Program-made: the position numbers and the translations under genes
Assembly (NCBI RefSeq): GCF_024753285.1
Contig: NZ_JANUGW010000010.1
Coordinates: 124,001 to 188,000, forward strand
DNA length: 64,000 bases
Direction: 5' to 3'
Origin: Massilia pinisoli
GTDB lineage: Bacteria > Pseudomonadota > Gammaproteobacteria > Burkholderiales > Burkholderiaceae_D
Notes under the pieces: model-generated
Told to the model about the DNA's origin: nothing
The model's database searches: none
What the model saw: only the letters and a program-made list of their open reading frames with translations
Shown here: piece after piece, positions 17,749-27,403 of the stretch
Layout: every line of letters begins with the position of its first letter
Position numbering within the stretch: the stretch's first letter is position 1

Positions 17749-20721
17749 TCAGAACGGGGTCTGGACTTCAGTACCGATGCGCGGCAGCGATGTGGACAAA
17801 CCCAGATGCGAGGCGGCGGCAGGCTCGCCGTCACCTGACGCGCCGTAGGTATTGGGAGTCATCTGGCCAATCGGTGCCAGCAGTGCTTGCGCACCGCCTT
17901 TTTGCAGCGACTGCACCGCCCTTGCCGCTTGCTGCGCGGCGTGCGCAATCGCACCGAACTTGCTGGCTGTGCCGTTGAGGCTGCCCGCCGCAGCGTTGGC
18001 GCCACCGAGCAGTGCGGCGTTCTGCGCCCTGGGCACCGGAGCAAGCCGGTCACCCGTTGCGCCAGCATCGGCGCCCGCATCGGACTGCGCCACGGTTGGC
18101 CATGCGGTTTCCTGACCGAAGTAGCTGTCTTCATCCCACGGGTCGCGCGGGTCCTTGCCGTAGGTCACAGTGGCCATTCCCATCGGCAGGCCAGCCACGC
18201 TGGCAAAGCCGTTGCCGTCGAATGTCCCCCGGTGGACGCCACCTTCGGCGTCGACGACGGTGTAGTCGCCTTGCCGGATGCCTTGGCGCCTAGCGCCTTC
18301 AAGGTTCACGTACTGGTGATACAGGTCGAGCTGCCCCGGCGGCAGCTGCACGGTCTGCGGCAGGCTTGGCGTGCCTTCGCTCTTACCGTTGACGAAGCTA
18401 TGTTGCGCCGCGTGTTGGCAGCAGGTGCCGCTGGTGCCATGGACGATCCCCGATGCGTTCCAGCGACTGAAGCTGGTGCCGCCGTTGATCACCACTTCTT
18501 CCTTTGCCGTGATCGTGATCCGGTTGGCGGTATGGGTGATGTTGAGCTTGGCCAGGATGTTGACGCTGTCCTTCAAGGCGGTGATGTCGATGTCGGCGCT
18601 GGCCGCCACCAGCTTCATGCCGGCCTTGTAGGCGAACATGCGCACCGCTTCTTTTACGCTGACGAGCAGGCTCTTGCCCGCGCTCAGGCTGGTATGGCCG
18701 CCGCTGGTCAAGGCGGTGTGTTCCACGCTCATCAGGTGGGTAGAACCCTGCGTGCTCGTTTCGATGCCGGCGGGGCTGGCCAGGGTCAGGTGAGGAGCCT
18801 GGAATTCGGGGAATTCGCCTTGCGCAGGTTGGCCGCCGTGGCCTTTGATGGCGTCGACCTGCGCAAGCAGCGCGGCAGTGACCTGGTCCTGGTCGCCCGG
18901 CTGGTGCGCCCGCGCCTGTTGTGCGGCCTGCGATAGGCTGTCGTGCAATTCATGGCCCTGCGCCATGCGCGCCGACGTTTCCGCCATGTCGGTGATGTGG
19001 GCTCGCGCGTTCGGCCGTCCTTCGGTGCTGAGCAGCAGGCCTTGCTGCGCGCGCACCGCGCCCTGACCGTCGGTACGCAGCTCGAAGCCCTGGCCGCGCG
19101 CGTCCTTGCGTCCGGCATTGTCTTCGATGCGCTTGATATAGCCGAGGCTGAGCTGGCTGGCGAGATGGTCGCTCTTGAGCTGTGCCTGGATCTGCCCTTG
19201 TGTGTCATCCAGCACCAGGTGATTGCTGCGTCCGCCCGGCGTATTGCCGCCTTTGGCGGTCAGCTCGCGGCTTCTGAGTCCCGTCAGCGCCCGCTGTTCG
19301 GGCAGCTTCCACGGCGGCATATAGCTCTGGTTGTACACCGAGCCGGTCACGATCGGATGATCGGGATTGCCGTCGAGCCATTGCACGATCACTTCCGAGC
19401 CGACCCGCGGATGGCTGGCCAAGCCCTTCTCGCCGCCGGCCCAGTTGCTGCTTACCCGTACCCAGCAGCTGCCGCTTTCGTCCCGGTCCCAGTGAAACTT
19501 GACCTGGATGCGCCCGTACTTGTCGACGTTCAGGCTGCCCAGGCCTTCCGAGCCCACCACGATGGCGGTTTGCAGGGCCAACAGTCTGGTATCCGTGCTG
19601 TTGAAGCCGCGTCCCGGCCGCCACGGCAAGGCCTTGGCTTGGCAGACCAGACGGTTCTTGTACTCGGCGAGCGCATCCTTGCCCTGCAGGTAATTATTGC
19701 TGGCTTCGTGATGCACTTCCAGGATCAGGAATTCGCTGTCTTCGCTTTCACTGAAATGGTCGAGCAGCCTGAACCACCTGCCCGCGGCGACGCACCGATT
19801 GTTGCCCTGCGCTTCGTACAATTTAGCGCGCGCTTCGATTTCTTCCATGCGCAATTGCGAAAGACGGTAGGCGCTGGACTGGTCCTTGAATCCGTAGTGA
19901 CCCTCATAGCTGTGCACTTCCAGCTGCGGAATCTCGCCTTGTTGGTTGATGGTGACGGTATCCGCATGGATCGGACGCGGATTCTTGAAGTCAAAGCCGC
20001 TCACCGCCGCTTGTCCGGAGGTCCACTGGCGCTGTGGGCTCCACTCGCCGATTGCGTCCTCTTCGACCGCGCCGCCGGCACGGTGGAAGCGGATATCGGG
20101 CGACGGCCCGTCGATCGGCGCCGCACCGCGGGTGTCGTCGCAGACCCTGAGCGTATGGCCTTCACTGTTGTGCTCGAACCAATAGCTGTAGCCCGCCGCT
20201 TCCCAGCGCCGGCACAGGTAGTTGTGATCGGTTTCGTCCCATTGCGTGGACATCGTCAGCTGCGGTTGTTCGCCGGCGACTTCCCATTCCCACACAGGCA
20301 GGCCGCCGTAGCCGGCGAAGATCGTTTCCGCTTGCTCGCGCAGGCTGCGCGCATGGAACAAGCGGTTGTTCCGACGCAGGCGCGCGTACGCCAGCCATGG
20401 TTTCAAGACGGCCTCATAGAACGCTACGCCGCCATCCGTTTTGACCAGCTTGAACGACGTGACATAACCGGTGAAGGGACGGAGGCTGCCGTCAGCCAGT
20501 ACCAGCGAGATGCACAGCAGCTTGCCGTGCATCGTTTCGAGTTCTATCCTGGCGTCGTCACTCAGAAGTTCCACCTTGAATTCGAAGTCGCGCGACAGGT
20601 ATTCCGTGCCTGCGAACCGGTTCACCATCAGCCTGGCTTGCGGGCCGTCGTTCCTCGGGAATGACAAGCGCAACAGGCGGGTGCTTTGGTGGGCTTCCAG
20701 CAGTGCTTGCAGGTCAGTCAT
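17749..20721 (-). CDS. vgrG: Type VI secretion tip protein VgrG with C-terminal extension
   Basis: A 990-residue spike protein of the T6SS. The gp27-like base occupies the first ~370 residues ('LMVNRFAGTEYLSRDFEFKVELLS' start), then the gp5-like OB fold ('GRIQVKFHWDRDESGSCWVRVSSNWAG'), the needle, and a DUF2345 region (about 600-760). The last ~200 residues are an Ala/Gly-rich extension beginning at 'QLPPGQLDLYHQYVNLEGA', a transthyretin-like carrier fold followed by a flexible tail; such extensions usually bind cargo. The downstream partner is the Rhs toxin gene, 27 bases away on the same strand. Confidence 0.94.
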   Translation of the reverse strand: MTDLQALLEAHQSTRLLRLSFPRNDGPQARLMVNRFAGTEYLSRDFEFKVELLSDDARIELETMHGKLLCISLVLADGSLRPFTGYVTSFKLVKTDGGVAFYEAVLKPWLAYARLRRNNRLFHARSLREQAETIFAGYGGLPVWEWEVAGEQPQLTMSTQWDETDHNYLCRRWEAAGYSYWFEHNSEGHTLRVCDDTRGAAPIDGPSPDIRFHRAGGAVEEDAIGEWSPQRQWTSGQAAVSGFDFKNPRPIHADTVTINQQGEIPQLEVHSYEGHYGFKDQSSAYRLSQLRMEEIEARAKLYEAQGNNRCVAAGRWFRLLDHFSESEDSEFLILEVHHEASNNYLQGKDALAEYKNRLVCQAKALPWRPGRGFNSTDTRLLALQTAIVVGSEGLGSLNVDKYGRIQVKFHWDRDESGSCWVRVSSNWAGGEKGLASHPRVGSEVIVQWLDGNPDHPIVTGSVYNQSYMPPWKLPEQRALTGLRSRELTAKGGNTPGGRSNHLVLDDTQGQIQAQLKSDHLASQLSLGYIKRIEDNAGRKDARGQGFELRTDGQGAVRAQQGLLLSTEGRPNARAHITDMAETSARMAQGHELHDSLSQAAQQARAHQPGDQDQVTAALLAQVDAIKGHGGQPAQGEFPEFQAPHLTLASPAGIETSTQGSTHLMSVEHTALTSGGHTSLSAGKSLLVSVKEAVRMFAYKAGMKLVAASADIDITALKDSVNILAKLNITHTANRITITAKEEVVINGGTSFSRWNASGIVHGTSGTCCQHAAQHSFVNGKSEGTPSLPQTVQLPPGQLDLYHQYVNLEGARRQGIRQGDYTVVDAEGGVHRGTFDGNGFASVAGLPMGMATVTYGKDPRDPWDEDSYFGQETAWPTVAQSDAGADAGATGDRLAPVPRAQNAALLGGANAAAGSLNGTASKFGAIAHAAQQAARAVQSLQKGGAQALLAPIGQMTPNTYGASGDGEPAAASHLGLSTSLPRIGTEVQTPF

Positions 20722-20859
20722 CGTTTTGCTCGTTGGGCTTTGTTGAATTCAAGATGCTCGAAGCTCTTGACTGTAGTTATTAAATTCCGACCAGCCAGTG
20801 ACTAAACACAAGTCCTTGCGACGTTGCGCCGCGCAGAAATACACCCATCGGCAAACCCT

Positions 20860-21942
20860 TCACGCTAATTCGATGTCGTAACACACATCGCTGCGGTCCC
20901 GGTCCTGTGGCCCATCGACCAGATAAGCATTCCACCCGAGACGGCCCGCGTGATCGTCACCGAGCGTAACGCTGCACACGTCAGCGGCCCGCAGCACCAG
21001 CTCGATCTCGTACTCAAGCGCGAGACCGGTGAACAGCGCAAGCATGGTGCGCAGCGCACGTGCCGCCGTGCCATCCGGTAAGAAGGAAGCGAAGCCGACG
21101 GTATCGAGCGGACCGACGATCAAGCGCAGGCGCAAGTCGCGTTGCCAGACGCGCGCGCCGCTGATCGCCGTCGTGCCGAGGGTCGCGTTGGGATGGCCGA
21201 GCTTGCTCTGCTGGGGGGCTGGGATCGCATACCAAGCACCAATAAATTGTTCGGCGTGTACAGGCCGGCCGAAATATTCGGACAGGACGCGCGCGATCTG
21301 CACCGCGGACACCGGCCGGTGCCGGATCGAGGCGGCGAAATAGCCGATCGTCGCTGCCGGTACGCCACCGATCTCGTGCGCGTGCTTGCGTGTGCGCGGG
21401 CCTCGGTTGCCGAAACCCGCCAAGTCAAGCAGCAACGGCAGAAAGTCATCCTCGTCCCGGTTCTCACAGCGCAATGCGAGCCGGTATTTTTTCCAGGCGC
21501 CATAAAACAGGGCGAGCGAGCGGTTCGACAACGCGTCGAGGAAGGCACGCGGTCCATTGTCTTTGTGATGCAACTCATGTTCCGCAATGCGCTCGGTGTA
21601 ATGTGCCGGCAGCACGCCGTTACCGCTCAGCAGGCCCATGAAAGCGGGCCTGACGCGGATGTATTGCAGCGTCGAATGTTGCACTGCCGTGGCCAACGCA
21701 GGCGCGTCGTGCGCCAACTCGCGCGGTTCGGTGGCGATCGCCTCCAGTTGGCTCGCGGGGAAACCCAGCGAGGTCGAATTCTCGAAGCGCAGGAAACAAT
21801 TGACCACGTCCGCCTGCTCGACGCCGCGGCGCCGCAGCCAGCGTTCGAGAATGCGCACCGCCTGGAAGTAATCGAAGCGATAAGGCTCCTCGAACAGGCG
21901 CTTGATTACAGGAGGTTCAATTCGCCGCTTCTCGGTAGGCAT
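20860..21942 (-). CDS. tssG: T6SS baseplate protein TssG
   Basis: A 360-residue baseplate component that with TssE, TssF and TssK forms the wedge on which the sheath assembles. The N terminus 'IKRLFEEPYRFDYFQAVRILERW' and the central 'FMGLLSGNGVLPAHYTERIAE' are characteristic. The frame is open to 22302, but the ATG at 21942 fits the family N terminus; this gives a 37-base overlap with the tssF end, which suggests translational coupling. Confidence 0.94.
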   Translation of the reverse strand: MPTEKRRIEPPVIKRLFEEPYRFDYFQAVRILERWLRRRGVEQADVVNCFLRFENSTSLGFPASQLEAIATEPRELAHDAPALATAVQHSTLQYIRVRPAFMGLLSGNGVLPAHYTERIAEHELHHKDNGPRAFLDALSNRSLALFYGAWKKYRLALRCENRDEDDFLPLLLDLAGFGNRGPRTRKHAHEIGGVPAATIGYFAASIRHRPVSAVQIARVLSEYFGRPVHAEQFIGAWYAIPAPQQSKLGHPNATLGTTAISGARVWQRDLRLRLIVGPLDTVGFASFLPDGTAARALRTMLALFTGLALEYEIELVLRAADVCSVTLGDDHAGRLGWNAYLVDGPQDRDRSDVCYDIELA

Positions 21943-23747
21943 GTGAATAAGGCTTCCCCGCTTTTGTTGGAGACGATCACCAACTGGGTAAAACTGTTGG
22001 CGTGCACGTACAGCGCAAGAAAGCGTTCGATGAGTTGGCCGAATGCATGGATACCGCTGCCGACGAAGGCGTCCTCGTCGACCGCCAGCCGAACTTCGAC
22101 ACCCCGCACCAGGCACGGAAACGGATTGCCGGGCAACCAGGCGGTGATTGCTCGCTGGCTGAGCCCGGCGATACCGCCGATCTGGCGTTGCGAGGACGGC
22201 GAACGCGGCAAGTCGTACAGCGCCAGCGTTTCGCGCAAGGCGTCGGCGCCGCCGGCGCTCAGCGACAAGTGATTCAGCGCCAGCAGAGAGATCAGGCGCC
22301 ATCGGACGTTATAGCCGCGCTCGAAGTGGTAAGCCGTCGTCGGCTTGCGCAAAAAGCTGATCGAACACAAGTTTGAACCGCCTTCGAGGAACAAATCGCC
22401 GCCGCGCTGGCCATATGGAAGCAGGGACGGCAAGTCCCGATTGGTGCAAGTCAGTTCGACGTTCAGCGTGCTGGTCTCGACCTCGGCTGGATCGAAGTCG
22501 ATGTCGACGATGGTGATCTGTGTCTCGAAGCCGGGGCTTTTGTCGGCGAGTGTGTCGTCGTGCCGCAATGCCCAGTAATGACCGTTGTGTTCCGGCTCCT
22601 GCGCGTGCTTGAGCGAATAAAAGGGGCGGAATTCGACGATCGATTCGCCTTGCGGCGTCTGGCGTACGAGGTTGACGGATTCGATCGCATAGACCTTGTA
22701 GGCGAAGGCGCGGCGCGCATCGGCCAGCACGGGGTAGCTGGCGTTGGCGTGCGTCAGACGAATCGGCTCGCCACGCTGGCGGAACAGATTCACGACCGGC
22801 GTACAGCCGAGCACGACATTGTTGGTGCTGAGCGTGCCCAGCATGCGTGCCAGGTTCGAGTCCGAGCGGATGCCGGACAATACGAGATGCAGGGTGAGCG
22901 TACGCGTGTCAGGCGGCAGGACAGCGGTCAGCGTGCCAAGATCGATGTCGAAAAAATTGAACTTCTCGGGAAAGCAAAAGTATTCGGTCAACAAACGATA
23001 GGCGGTGTGCGAGCGCGCCGGAAAATCGATCAGCGCCTCGTTGTCGTCGAAGCCGGCCGGGCTGAGCGGGATGGTGTCGAGCTTTACCCAGCGTCCATCG
23101 CGCTCGCCCTCGACGTAGGCATCGATGCATCGCATGAACAGCGTATCGCGCAACGCCGCACAGAATGAAGGCTCGCCATCGATGAAGACGCGCAGCTTCG
23201 GTAGCGAAAAACTGTGTAGTGCGAGCTGTCCCGCGGTCGAGTTGATCGTGATGTCGACCCCGGCACCGGCGCCGGCAGGCAGGCGCACGGCATCCGGCGC
23301 CTGGACGATGGCCTCGAAGCGGGCGTGCGAAATCGCCACCTGCGCGATCGTGACCGGGTAGACGGTTCGAAAGCTGCAGGGCGCGCCACGGATCGCCCGT
23401 GTGTTGAGCTTGGTGCCGCGTGCGATGACGCAGGACGTGGGCTGCTGCTCGGTGCCGCCGATGTCCATGCGCGCGATCGAGCACGAGGGAAAGGGGCGGA
23501 CGTAGTGTGGATACAGGACTTCGAACAGCGCTTCCGTGAATTCCGGGTAATCGTCGTCGAGGCGCTTGGCGATGCGTGCATTGAGCAGGGCGAACGACTC
23601 GATCATGCGTTCGATGTGCGGATCCTCGCATACTTCGCCACTGATCAAGAGTCGGCCGGCGATTTTCGGATAACGCTCGGCGAAATCGCGCAGGTGACGC
23701 CGAAGATAGCCCAGTTCCTGCTCGTAGTAAGGAAGTAATTGTTCCAA
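21906..23747 (-). CDS. tssF: T6SS baseplate protein TssF
   Basis: A 613-residue baseplate subunit, normal length. The start 'LLPYYEQELGYLRRHLRDFAERYPKIAGRLLISGEVCEDPHIERMIESFALLNARI' is the strongly conserved TssF N terminus, and 'ALFEVLYPHYVRPFPSCSIAR' follows. It acts with TssG as a 2:1 complex in the wedge. Its start codon is 3 bases from the tssE stop and its end overlaps tssG. Confidence 0.96.
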   Translation of the reverse strand: MEQLLPYYEQELGYLRRHLRDFAERYPKIAGRLLISGEVCEDPHIERMIESFALLNARIAKRLDDDYPEFTEALFEVLYPHYVRPFPSCSIARMDIGGTEQQPTSCVIARGTKLNTRAIRGAPCSFRTVYPVTIAQVAISHARFEAIVQAPDAVRLPAGAGAGVDITINSTAGQLALHSFSLPKLRVFIDGEPSFCAALRDTLFMRCIDAYVEGERDGRWVKLDTIPLSPAGFDDNEALIDFPARSHTAYRLLTEYFCFPEKFNFFDIDLGTLTAVLPPDTRTLTLHLVLSGIRSDSNLARMLGTLSTNNVVLGCTPVVNLFRQRGEPIRLTHANASYPVLADARRAFAYKVYAIESVNLVRQTPQGESIVEFRPFYSLKHAQEPEHNGHYWALRHDDTLADKSPGFETQITIVDIDFDPAEVETSTLNVELTCTNRDLPSLLPYGQRGGDLFLEGGSNLCSISFLRKPTTAYHFERGYNVRWRLISLLALNHLSLSAGGADALRETLALYDLPRSPSSQRQIGGIAGLSQRAITAWLPGNPFPCLVRGVEVRLAVDEDAFVGSGIHAFGQLIERFLALYVHANSFTQLVIVSNKSGEALFTCLPRSGELNLL

Positions 23748-23749
23748 GC

Positions 23750-24256
23750 TCAGGTTCCCACACGCGTCGACGTCGAAACGGCCCGGCCCGTCTTGCTGAT
23801 GCTGTAGTGCAGGGACGATGGCTGCAATACCGCATCGAAGTTCACGGCTTCGTGTGAGGTGCTGGCGACGAGCGTTGCGGTGATTGAAAAGTTCAGACGG
23901 TTGACGATCTCGTCGTCTGCGTCGAGCGAGGCTTTGGCATTGCGCAAACGTGGTTCATGGAGCTCGATTGCTTTTTCCAGGCAGGCGCAAATGTAGGCGC
24001 GGTCGGCGGGGCTGGACAGCGAGCGGGCAGCGAAATCGTTGAGACCGTAACTGACCACCGAGCGGCTGCATTCCGGATAGGCTTTCAACAGATCGTCGGG
24101 CAGCGCCGAACGAGTATTCAGCAACGCCTCGAGGTCGCGCGCGACCATATCCTTGAGCTCTTCGAGCGAGAGGCGCGAGAGCGCGGCATCGCCCGTTGCG
24201 CCGCGTACCGGCACACCGAGCAGGCGATCAAACAGTCCAGGCGTGAAACCCCGCAT
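23750..24256 (-). CDS. tssE: T6SS baseplate protein TssE (gp25-like)
   Basis: A 168-residue protein of the gp25 family that starts sheath assembly at the baseplate. 'LFDRLLG', the 'DLEALLNTRS' motif and 'SVVSYGLNDFAARSLSS' are typical. The open frame extends to 24367, but ATG 24256 is chosen because GGGGAGGGG stands just before it and the protein then starts as in the family. It heads the minus-strand unit tssE-tssF-tssG-vgrG-rhs-immunity. Confidence 0.93.
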   Translation of the reverse strand: MRGFTPGLFDRLLGVPVRGATGDAALSRLSLEELKDMVARDLEALLNTRSALPDDLLKAYPECSRSVVSYGLNDFAARSLSSPADRAYICACLEKAIELHEPRLRNAKASLDADDEIVNRLNFSITATLVASTSHEAVNFDAVLQPSSLHYSISKTGRAVSTSTRVGT

Positions 24257-24463
24257 CGTCCCCTCCCCGCGCCGGTGGCAAACATTCCAAAGCGAAATAT
24301 TTGCATAGACCGCGCCGAAAAAACAGCGAAGTATTAGCAGGCAAGCGCACCTGTTGAGCGACCGCAATCCTGCACGTTGTTGGGGTATAAACGCATGTCG
24401 GAAGGACTAATGTTTGCTGCTGGCGCTGAAGACCTTAAGACATGATTCGGAGAGGAGAGCGGC

Positions 24464-25795
24464 ATGAGCGGAAAGATATTGTGGGGCGAAGGCCTGCTAT
24501 TGCGTCCGCAACATTTCCAGCGCCAGGACCAGTATCACGAACACCGCTTGCACAAGACGATCCACACGCTGCAACCCTATGCCTGGGGTGTGGAAAAGCT
24601 GGACGTCGACCGCGATGCGCTGGCCAGCAATGTGCTGCGCATCCTCGCATTGTCGCTGCGTTTCCAGGATGGAGAATGGGTCGACGCGCCCGCCAGCGAT
24701 GAGCTGCCGGCCAGCATCGACCTGAGCCAACTGCCGCAGGGACAACAGCAGGTGACGTATTACGCCGCGCTACCCGCGCTGAAACCCTTCGGCGGCAATG
24801 TCGGCCAGGCAGGCACTGCGACGCGCTTCGTACAAGCCAACCACGATACGCCAGACCTCTACACCAAGGCCGCGAATGTGCAGATGGCTTGCCTGACCAC
24901 GGCGGTACGCCTGATCTCCGAATTCGAACCGCGCGATGCCTACTTGACCTTTCCCTTGCTGCGCCTGCGCCGCACCGGGGCCGCGGGTTTCGAATTGGAC
25001 GGCAGCTTCGTGCCGCCCAGCCTGTCCGTGGGGACGACGTCGGCCCTTGCCCTGCAACTCCGCCGCTTGCTGGATGCCTTGCAGGCCAAGGTCGGCGCCT
25101 TGATCGGGCACCAGCGCGAGCCGAGCCGCAACGTGATCGAATTCCGTACCGGCGACATGTCGTCGTTCTGGCTGTTGCACACGGCCAGCAGCGCCTGCGC
25201 CACGCTCAACCATTACGCACAGCATCCGGGCGCGCATCCCGAGCGCTTGTACGAGCAATTGCTCGGGGTGGCCGGCAGCCTGATGACGTTTTCCAAAAGC
25301 TGGACCCTGGCTGATTTGCCGCTCTATCAGCATGCCGATCCTGGTCCCGGTTTTGTCAAATTGCACGGCATCATTCGCGACCTGCTGGATACCGTGATCT
25401 CTTCCAAATACTTCGCCATCGCGCTCAGTGAAACGCGGCCGTCCTATTATCACGGCATGCTCGACTCCGGCAAGATCGACGACAAGACCACCTTATATAT
25501 CGCGGTCTCGGCCGACCTTCCCGCACTCGAACTGGTCGATGCGGTACCGCTGCGTTTTAAAATCGGCGCCCCGGACGACGTCGAGAAATGCGTGCTGGCC
25601 GCCCTGCCTGGCGTGCGCCTGCAATACACGCCGCAATTGCCGGCCGCGGTGCCGGTGCGGCCCGACACCTGGTACTTCATGCTGGAAGGGAAGGGGCAGA
25701 TGTACGAACGCATGCTGCAGGCGCAATCCGTTTCGATTTATGTCCCGTCCGGGATCAAGGAACTCAAGCTGGAATTGATCGCCGTCGTGTCATGA
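24464..25795 (+). CDS. tssK: T6SS baseplate protein TssK
   Basis: A 443-residue adaptor that links the baseplate to the TssJLM membrane complex. The start 'ILWGEGLLLRPQHFQRQDQYHE' is diagnostic, and the C-terminal receptor-binding head ends with 'SVSIYVPSGIKELKLELIAV'. A good ribosome-binding site (GGAGAGGAGAG) precedes it. It is divergent from tssE across 207 bases. Normally tssL and tssM follow; here the next gene is an unrelated racemase-like gene on the opposite strand, ending 9 bases away, so the operon stops abruptly. Confidence 0.95.
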   Translation: MSGKILWGEGLLLRPQHFQRQDQYHEHRLHKTIHTLQPYAWGVEKLDVDRDALASNVLRILALSLRFQDGEWVDAPASDELPASIDLSQLPQGQQQVTYYAALPALKPFGGNVGQAGTATRFVQANHDTPDLYTKAANVQMACLTTAVRLISEFEPRDAYLTFPLLRLRRTGAAGFELDGSFVPPSLSVGTTSALALQLRRLLDALQAKVGALIGHQREPSRNVIEFRTGDMSSFWLLHTASSACATLNHYAQHPGAHPERLYEQLLGVAGSLMTFSKSWTLADLPLYQHADPGPGFVKLHGIIRDLLDTVISSKYFAIALSETRPSYYHGMLDSGKIDDKTTLYIAVSADLPALELVDAVPLRFKIGAPDDVEKCVLAALPGVRLQYTPQLPAAVPVRPDTWYFMLEGKGQMYERMLQAQSVSIYVPSGIKELKLELIAVVS

Positions 25796-25804
25796 TTGAG
25801 ATAG

Positions 25805-27286
25805 TCAATTCACGCGCGCCAGGTTTGCTGGCCGGTCCGTTGCGCGCGCGTTTGTGAAGCCGGCAAGCGCGACACAACGTCGCGCCAGGATCGCGGTGGG
25901 ATCGAGAAGGACAACCGTTCTCCCTGCAACGTCGAACGCCGCGTGTTCCGGCAGCACCAACGGAAGTTCGGTGCACCCGAGGATCACGACGCTGGCGCCG
26001 CGCCGCACGAGATGCTCCAGCGCCATCAAGAGCGACTGTTTGCAGCGGCCTTCCGTGTAGCCTGCCTTGACGCCCTGGCTGCCGTAAATCGCATCCATGA
26101 CCTCTGCCTGGTGCGCGTCGTCCGGCACGATGACGTTGAACGGACTGCCGCGCGCCGCGTCGTGGTAGACCCGGCTGGCGATGGTCCCGGACGTCGCCAG
26201 CAAGCCGACGGTGTCATGTCCCTGGCAATACGTGGCGATGTGCCGCACGGTCTCCGTCAGCATGTTGACGATGGGTGTCGCCAGATTGGGCTGGATCCGT
26301 TCGACGTAGGCATGCGCCGTATTGCACGGCATCGCCACGGCGCTGGCGCCGTTGGCTTCCAGCCGCTTGCACGCCGAATACAGCGCAAGCGTCGGGTCCG
26401 TGCCGTTGGCGACCAGGTTGGCCGTGCGGTCCGGTATCTGCGGATTGTGGTCGACGATGAGCCGGATATGGTCCTGGTCACGTTCCGCCGCGGTATGTCG
26501 AACGATCTTCTGCATGAAATCGACCGTTGCCGCCGGGCCGATGCCGCCGACGATGCCGAGCTTGAACGTGCGGGCATGGTGCGGTGCCGGATGGGTCAAC
26601 GCAAAGTCGACATACACCTGGTGGGTGTCCACGATGGGCAGCCCGCGCTGTGCCAACAGGTGGGCGACCGCCGCGACTTCGCTCGTCCCCGGGACGATGA
26701 CCTCGGCGCCTTGCCGCAACAGTTCTTCGCAGGCGCGCTGCAGTTTGTCGATGGCGCCATGCGTATGTCCTGCCATCAGGCCTCGTTCGCCGTAGACCGC
26801 GGACGCAACGACCTGTTCGTGCGTGTCGTGCGACACGTACGCCAGGGTCTGGCCAGGGAAATAGCGCTCGAACAGGCGATGTTCGCGGACATAGCGGGTG
26901 CACAGGATGCCGAGATGACGGGGACGTCCGATCTCGTCGATATGGCGTGCCAGCGCGTCCATCACGTTCACGATCGGCACTTCCACCTCGGCTTGAAGTG
27001 CGTCGATGCAGGTATGGCTCATGAAGCAGGGCAGCAGCACGCCATCGGCGCGGGCCAGCGCGCCCAGCGTGTCGTAGAGATAGAGTTCGCGCCCGCCCAG
27101 GTCGGCGGGCTCGGTGTGGTGGCCGTCAGGCCGCTGGTAGCCGTGTTGTTCCAGCGTCAGGCGATAGCGATCGGTCTCGCCGCGCATTGACAGGGCCTTG
27201 ACCAGTTTGCTGTAGAGATCAGCACCGGCAAGGCGGCCGAGCCCACCGACGACGGCCAGGTGGCGTGAATGAAAATCAGGTGTCAT
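25805..27286 (-). CDS. Tandem-fused aspartate/glutamate racemase-like protein
   Basis: A 493-residue protein made of two Asp/Glu racemase domains in one chain. The C-terminal half (about 235-493) starts 'KLGIVGGIGPAATVDFMQKIV' and has both catalytic cysteines in 'MPCNTAHAY' and 'LGCTELPL'. The N-terminal half (about 8-230) has the first Cys in 'LPCFMSHTC', but the second site reads 'VPGTSEVA', so the second catalytic Cys is missing. Single-domain family members work as dimers; the fusion may be an internal pseudodimer with one active site. Start at 27286 is chosen because upstream codons lack domain similarity. It is divergent from a LysR gene, its likely regulator. Confidence 0.85.
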   Translation of the reverse strand: MTPDFHSRHLAVVGGLGRLAGADLYSKLVKALSMRGETDRYRLTLEQHGYQRPDGHHTEPADLGGRELYLYDTLGALARADGVLLPCFMSHTCIDALQAEVEVPIVNVMDALARHIDEIGRPRHLGILCTRYVREHRLFERYFPGQTLAYVSHDTHEQVVASAVYGERGLMAGHTHGAIDKLQRACEELLRQGAEVIVPGTSEVAAVAHLLAQRGLPIVDTHQVYVDFALTHPAPHHARTFKLGIVGGIGPAATVDFMQKIVRHTAAERDQDHIRLIVDHNPQIPDRTANLVANGTDPTLALYSACKRLEANGASAVAMPCNTAHAYVERIQPNLATPIVNMLTETVRHIATYCQGHDTVGLLATSGTIASRVYHDAARGSPFNVIVPDDAHQAEVMDAIYGSQGVKAGYTEGRCKQSLLMALEHLVRRGASVVILGCTELPLVLPEHAAFDVAGRTVVLLDPTAILARRCVALAGFTNARATDRPANLARVN

Positions 27287-27376
27287 GCCACGACGATACC
27301 GAACTGCCCGGCGACGATTATGCAATTCGGCGATGGCCCTATGCCTGCCACGCATACTTGCGTACCTACACGAGCC

Positions 27377-27382
27377 TATAAT
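27377..27382 (+). promoter_or_regulatory. Candidate -10 element of the LysR gene
   Basis: An exact TATAAT, 21 bases before the chosen ATG at 27404. No clear -35 box is seen at 17 bases (ATACTT), so the promoter may be activator-dependent. Confidence 0.4.
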
Positions 27383-27403
27383 TCCATGAACCCCGGGGGA
27401 TCC

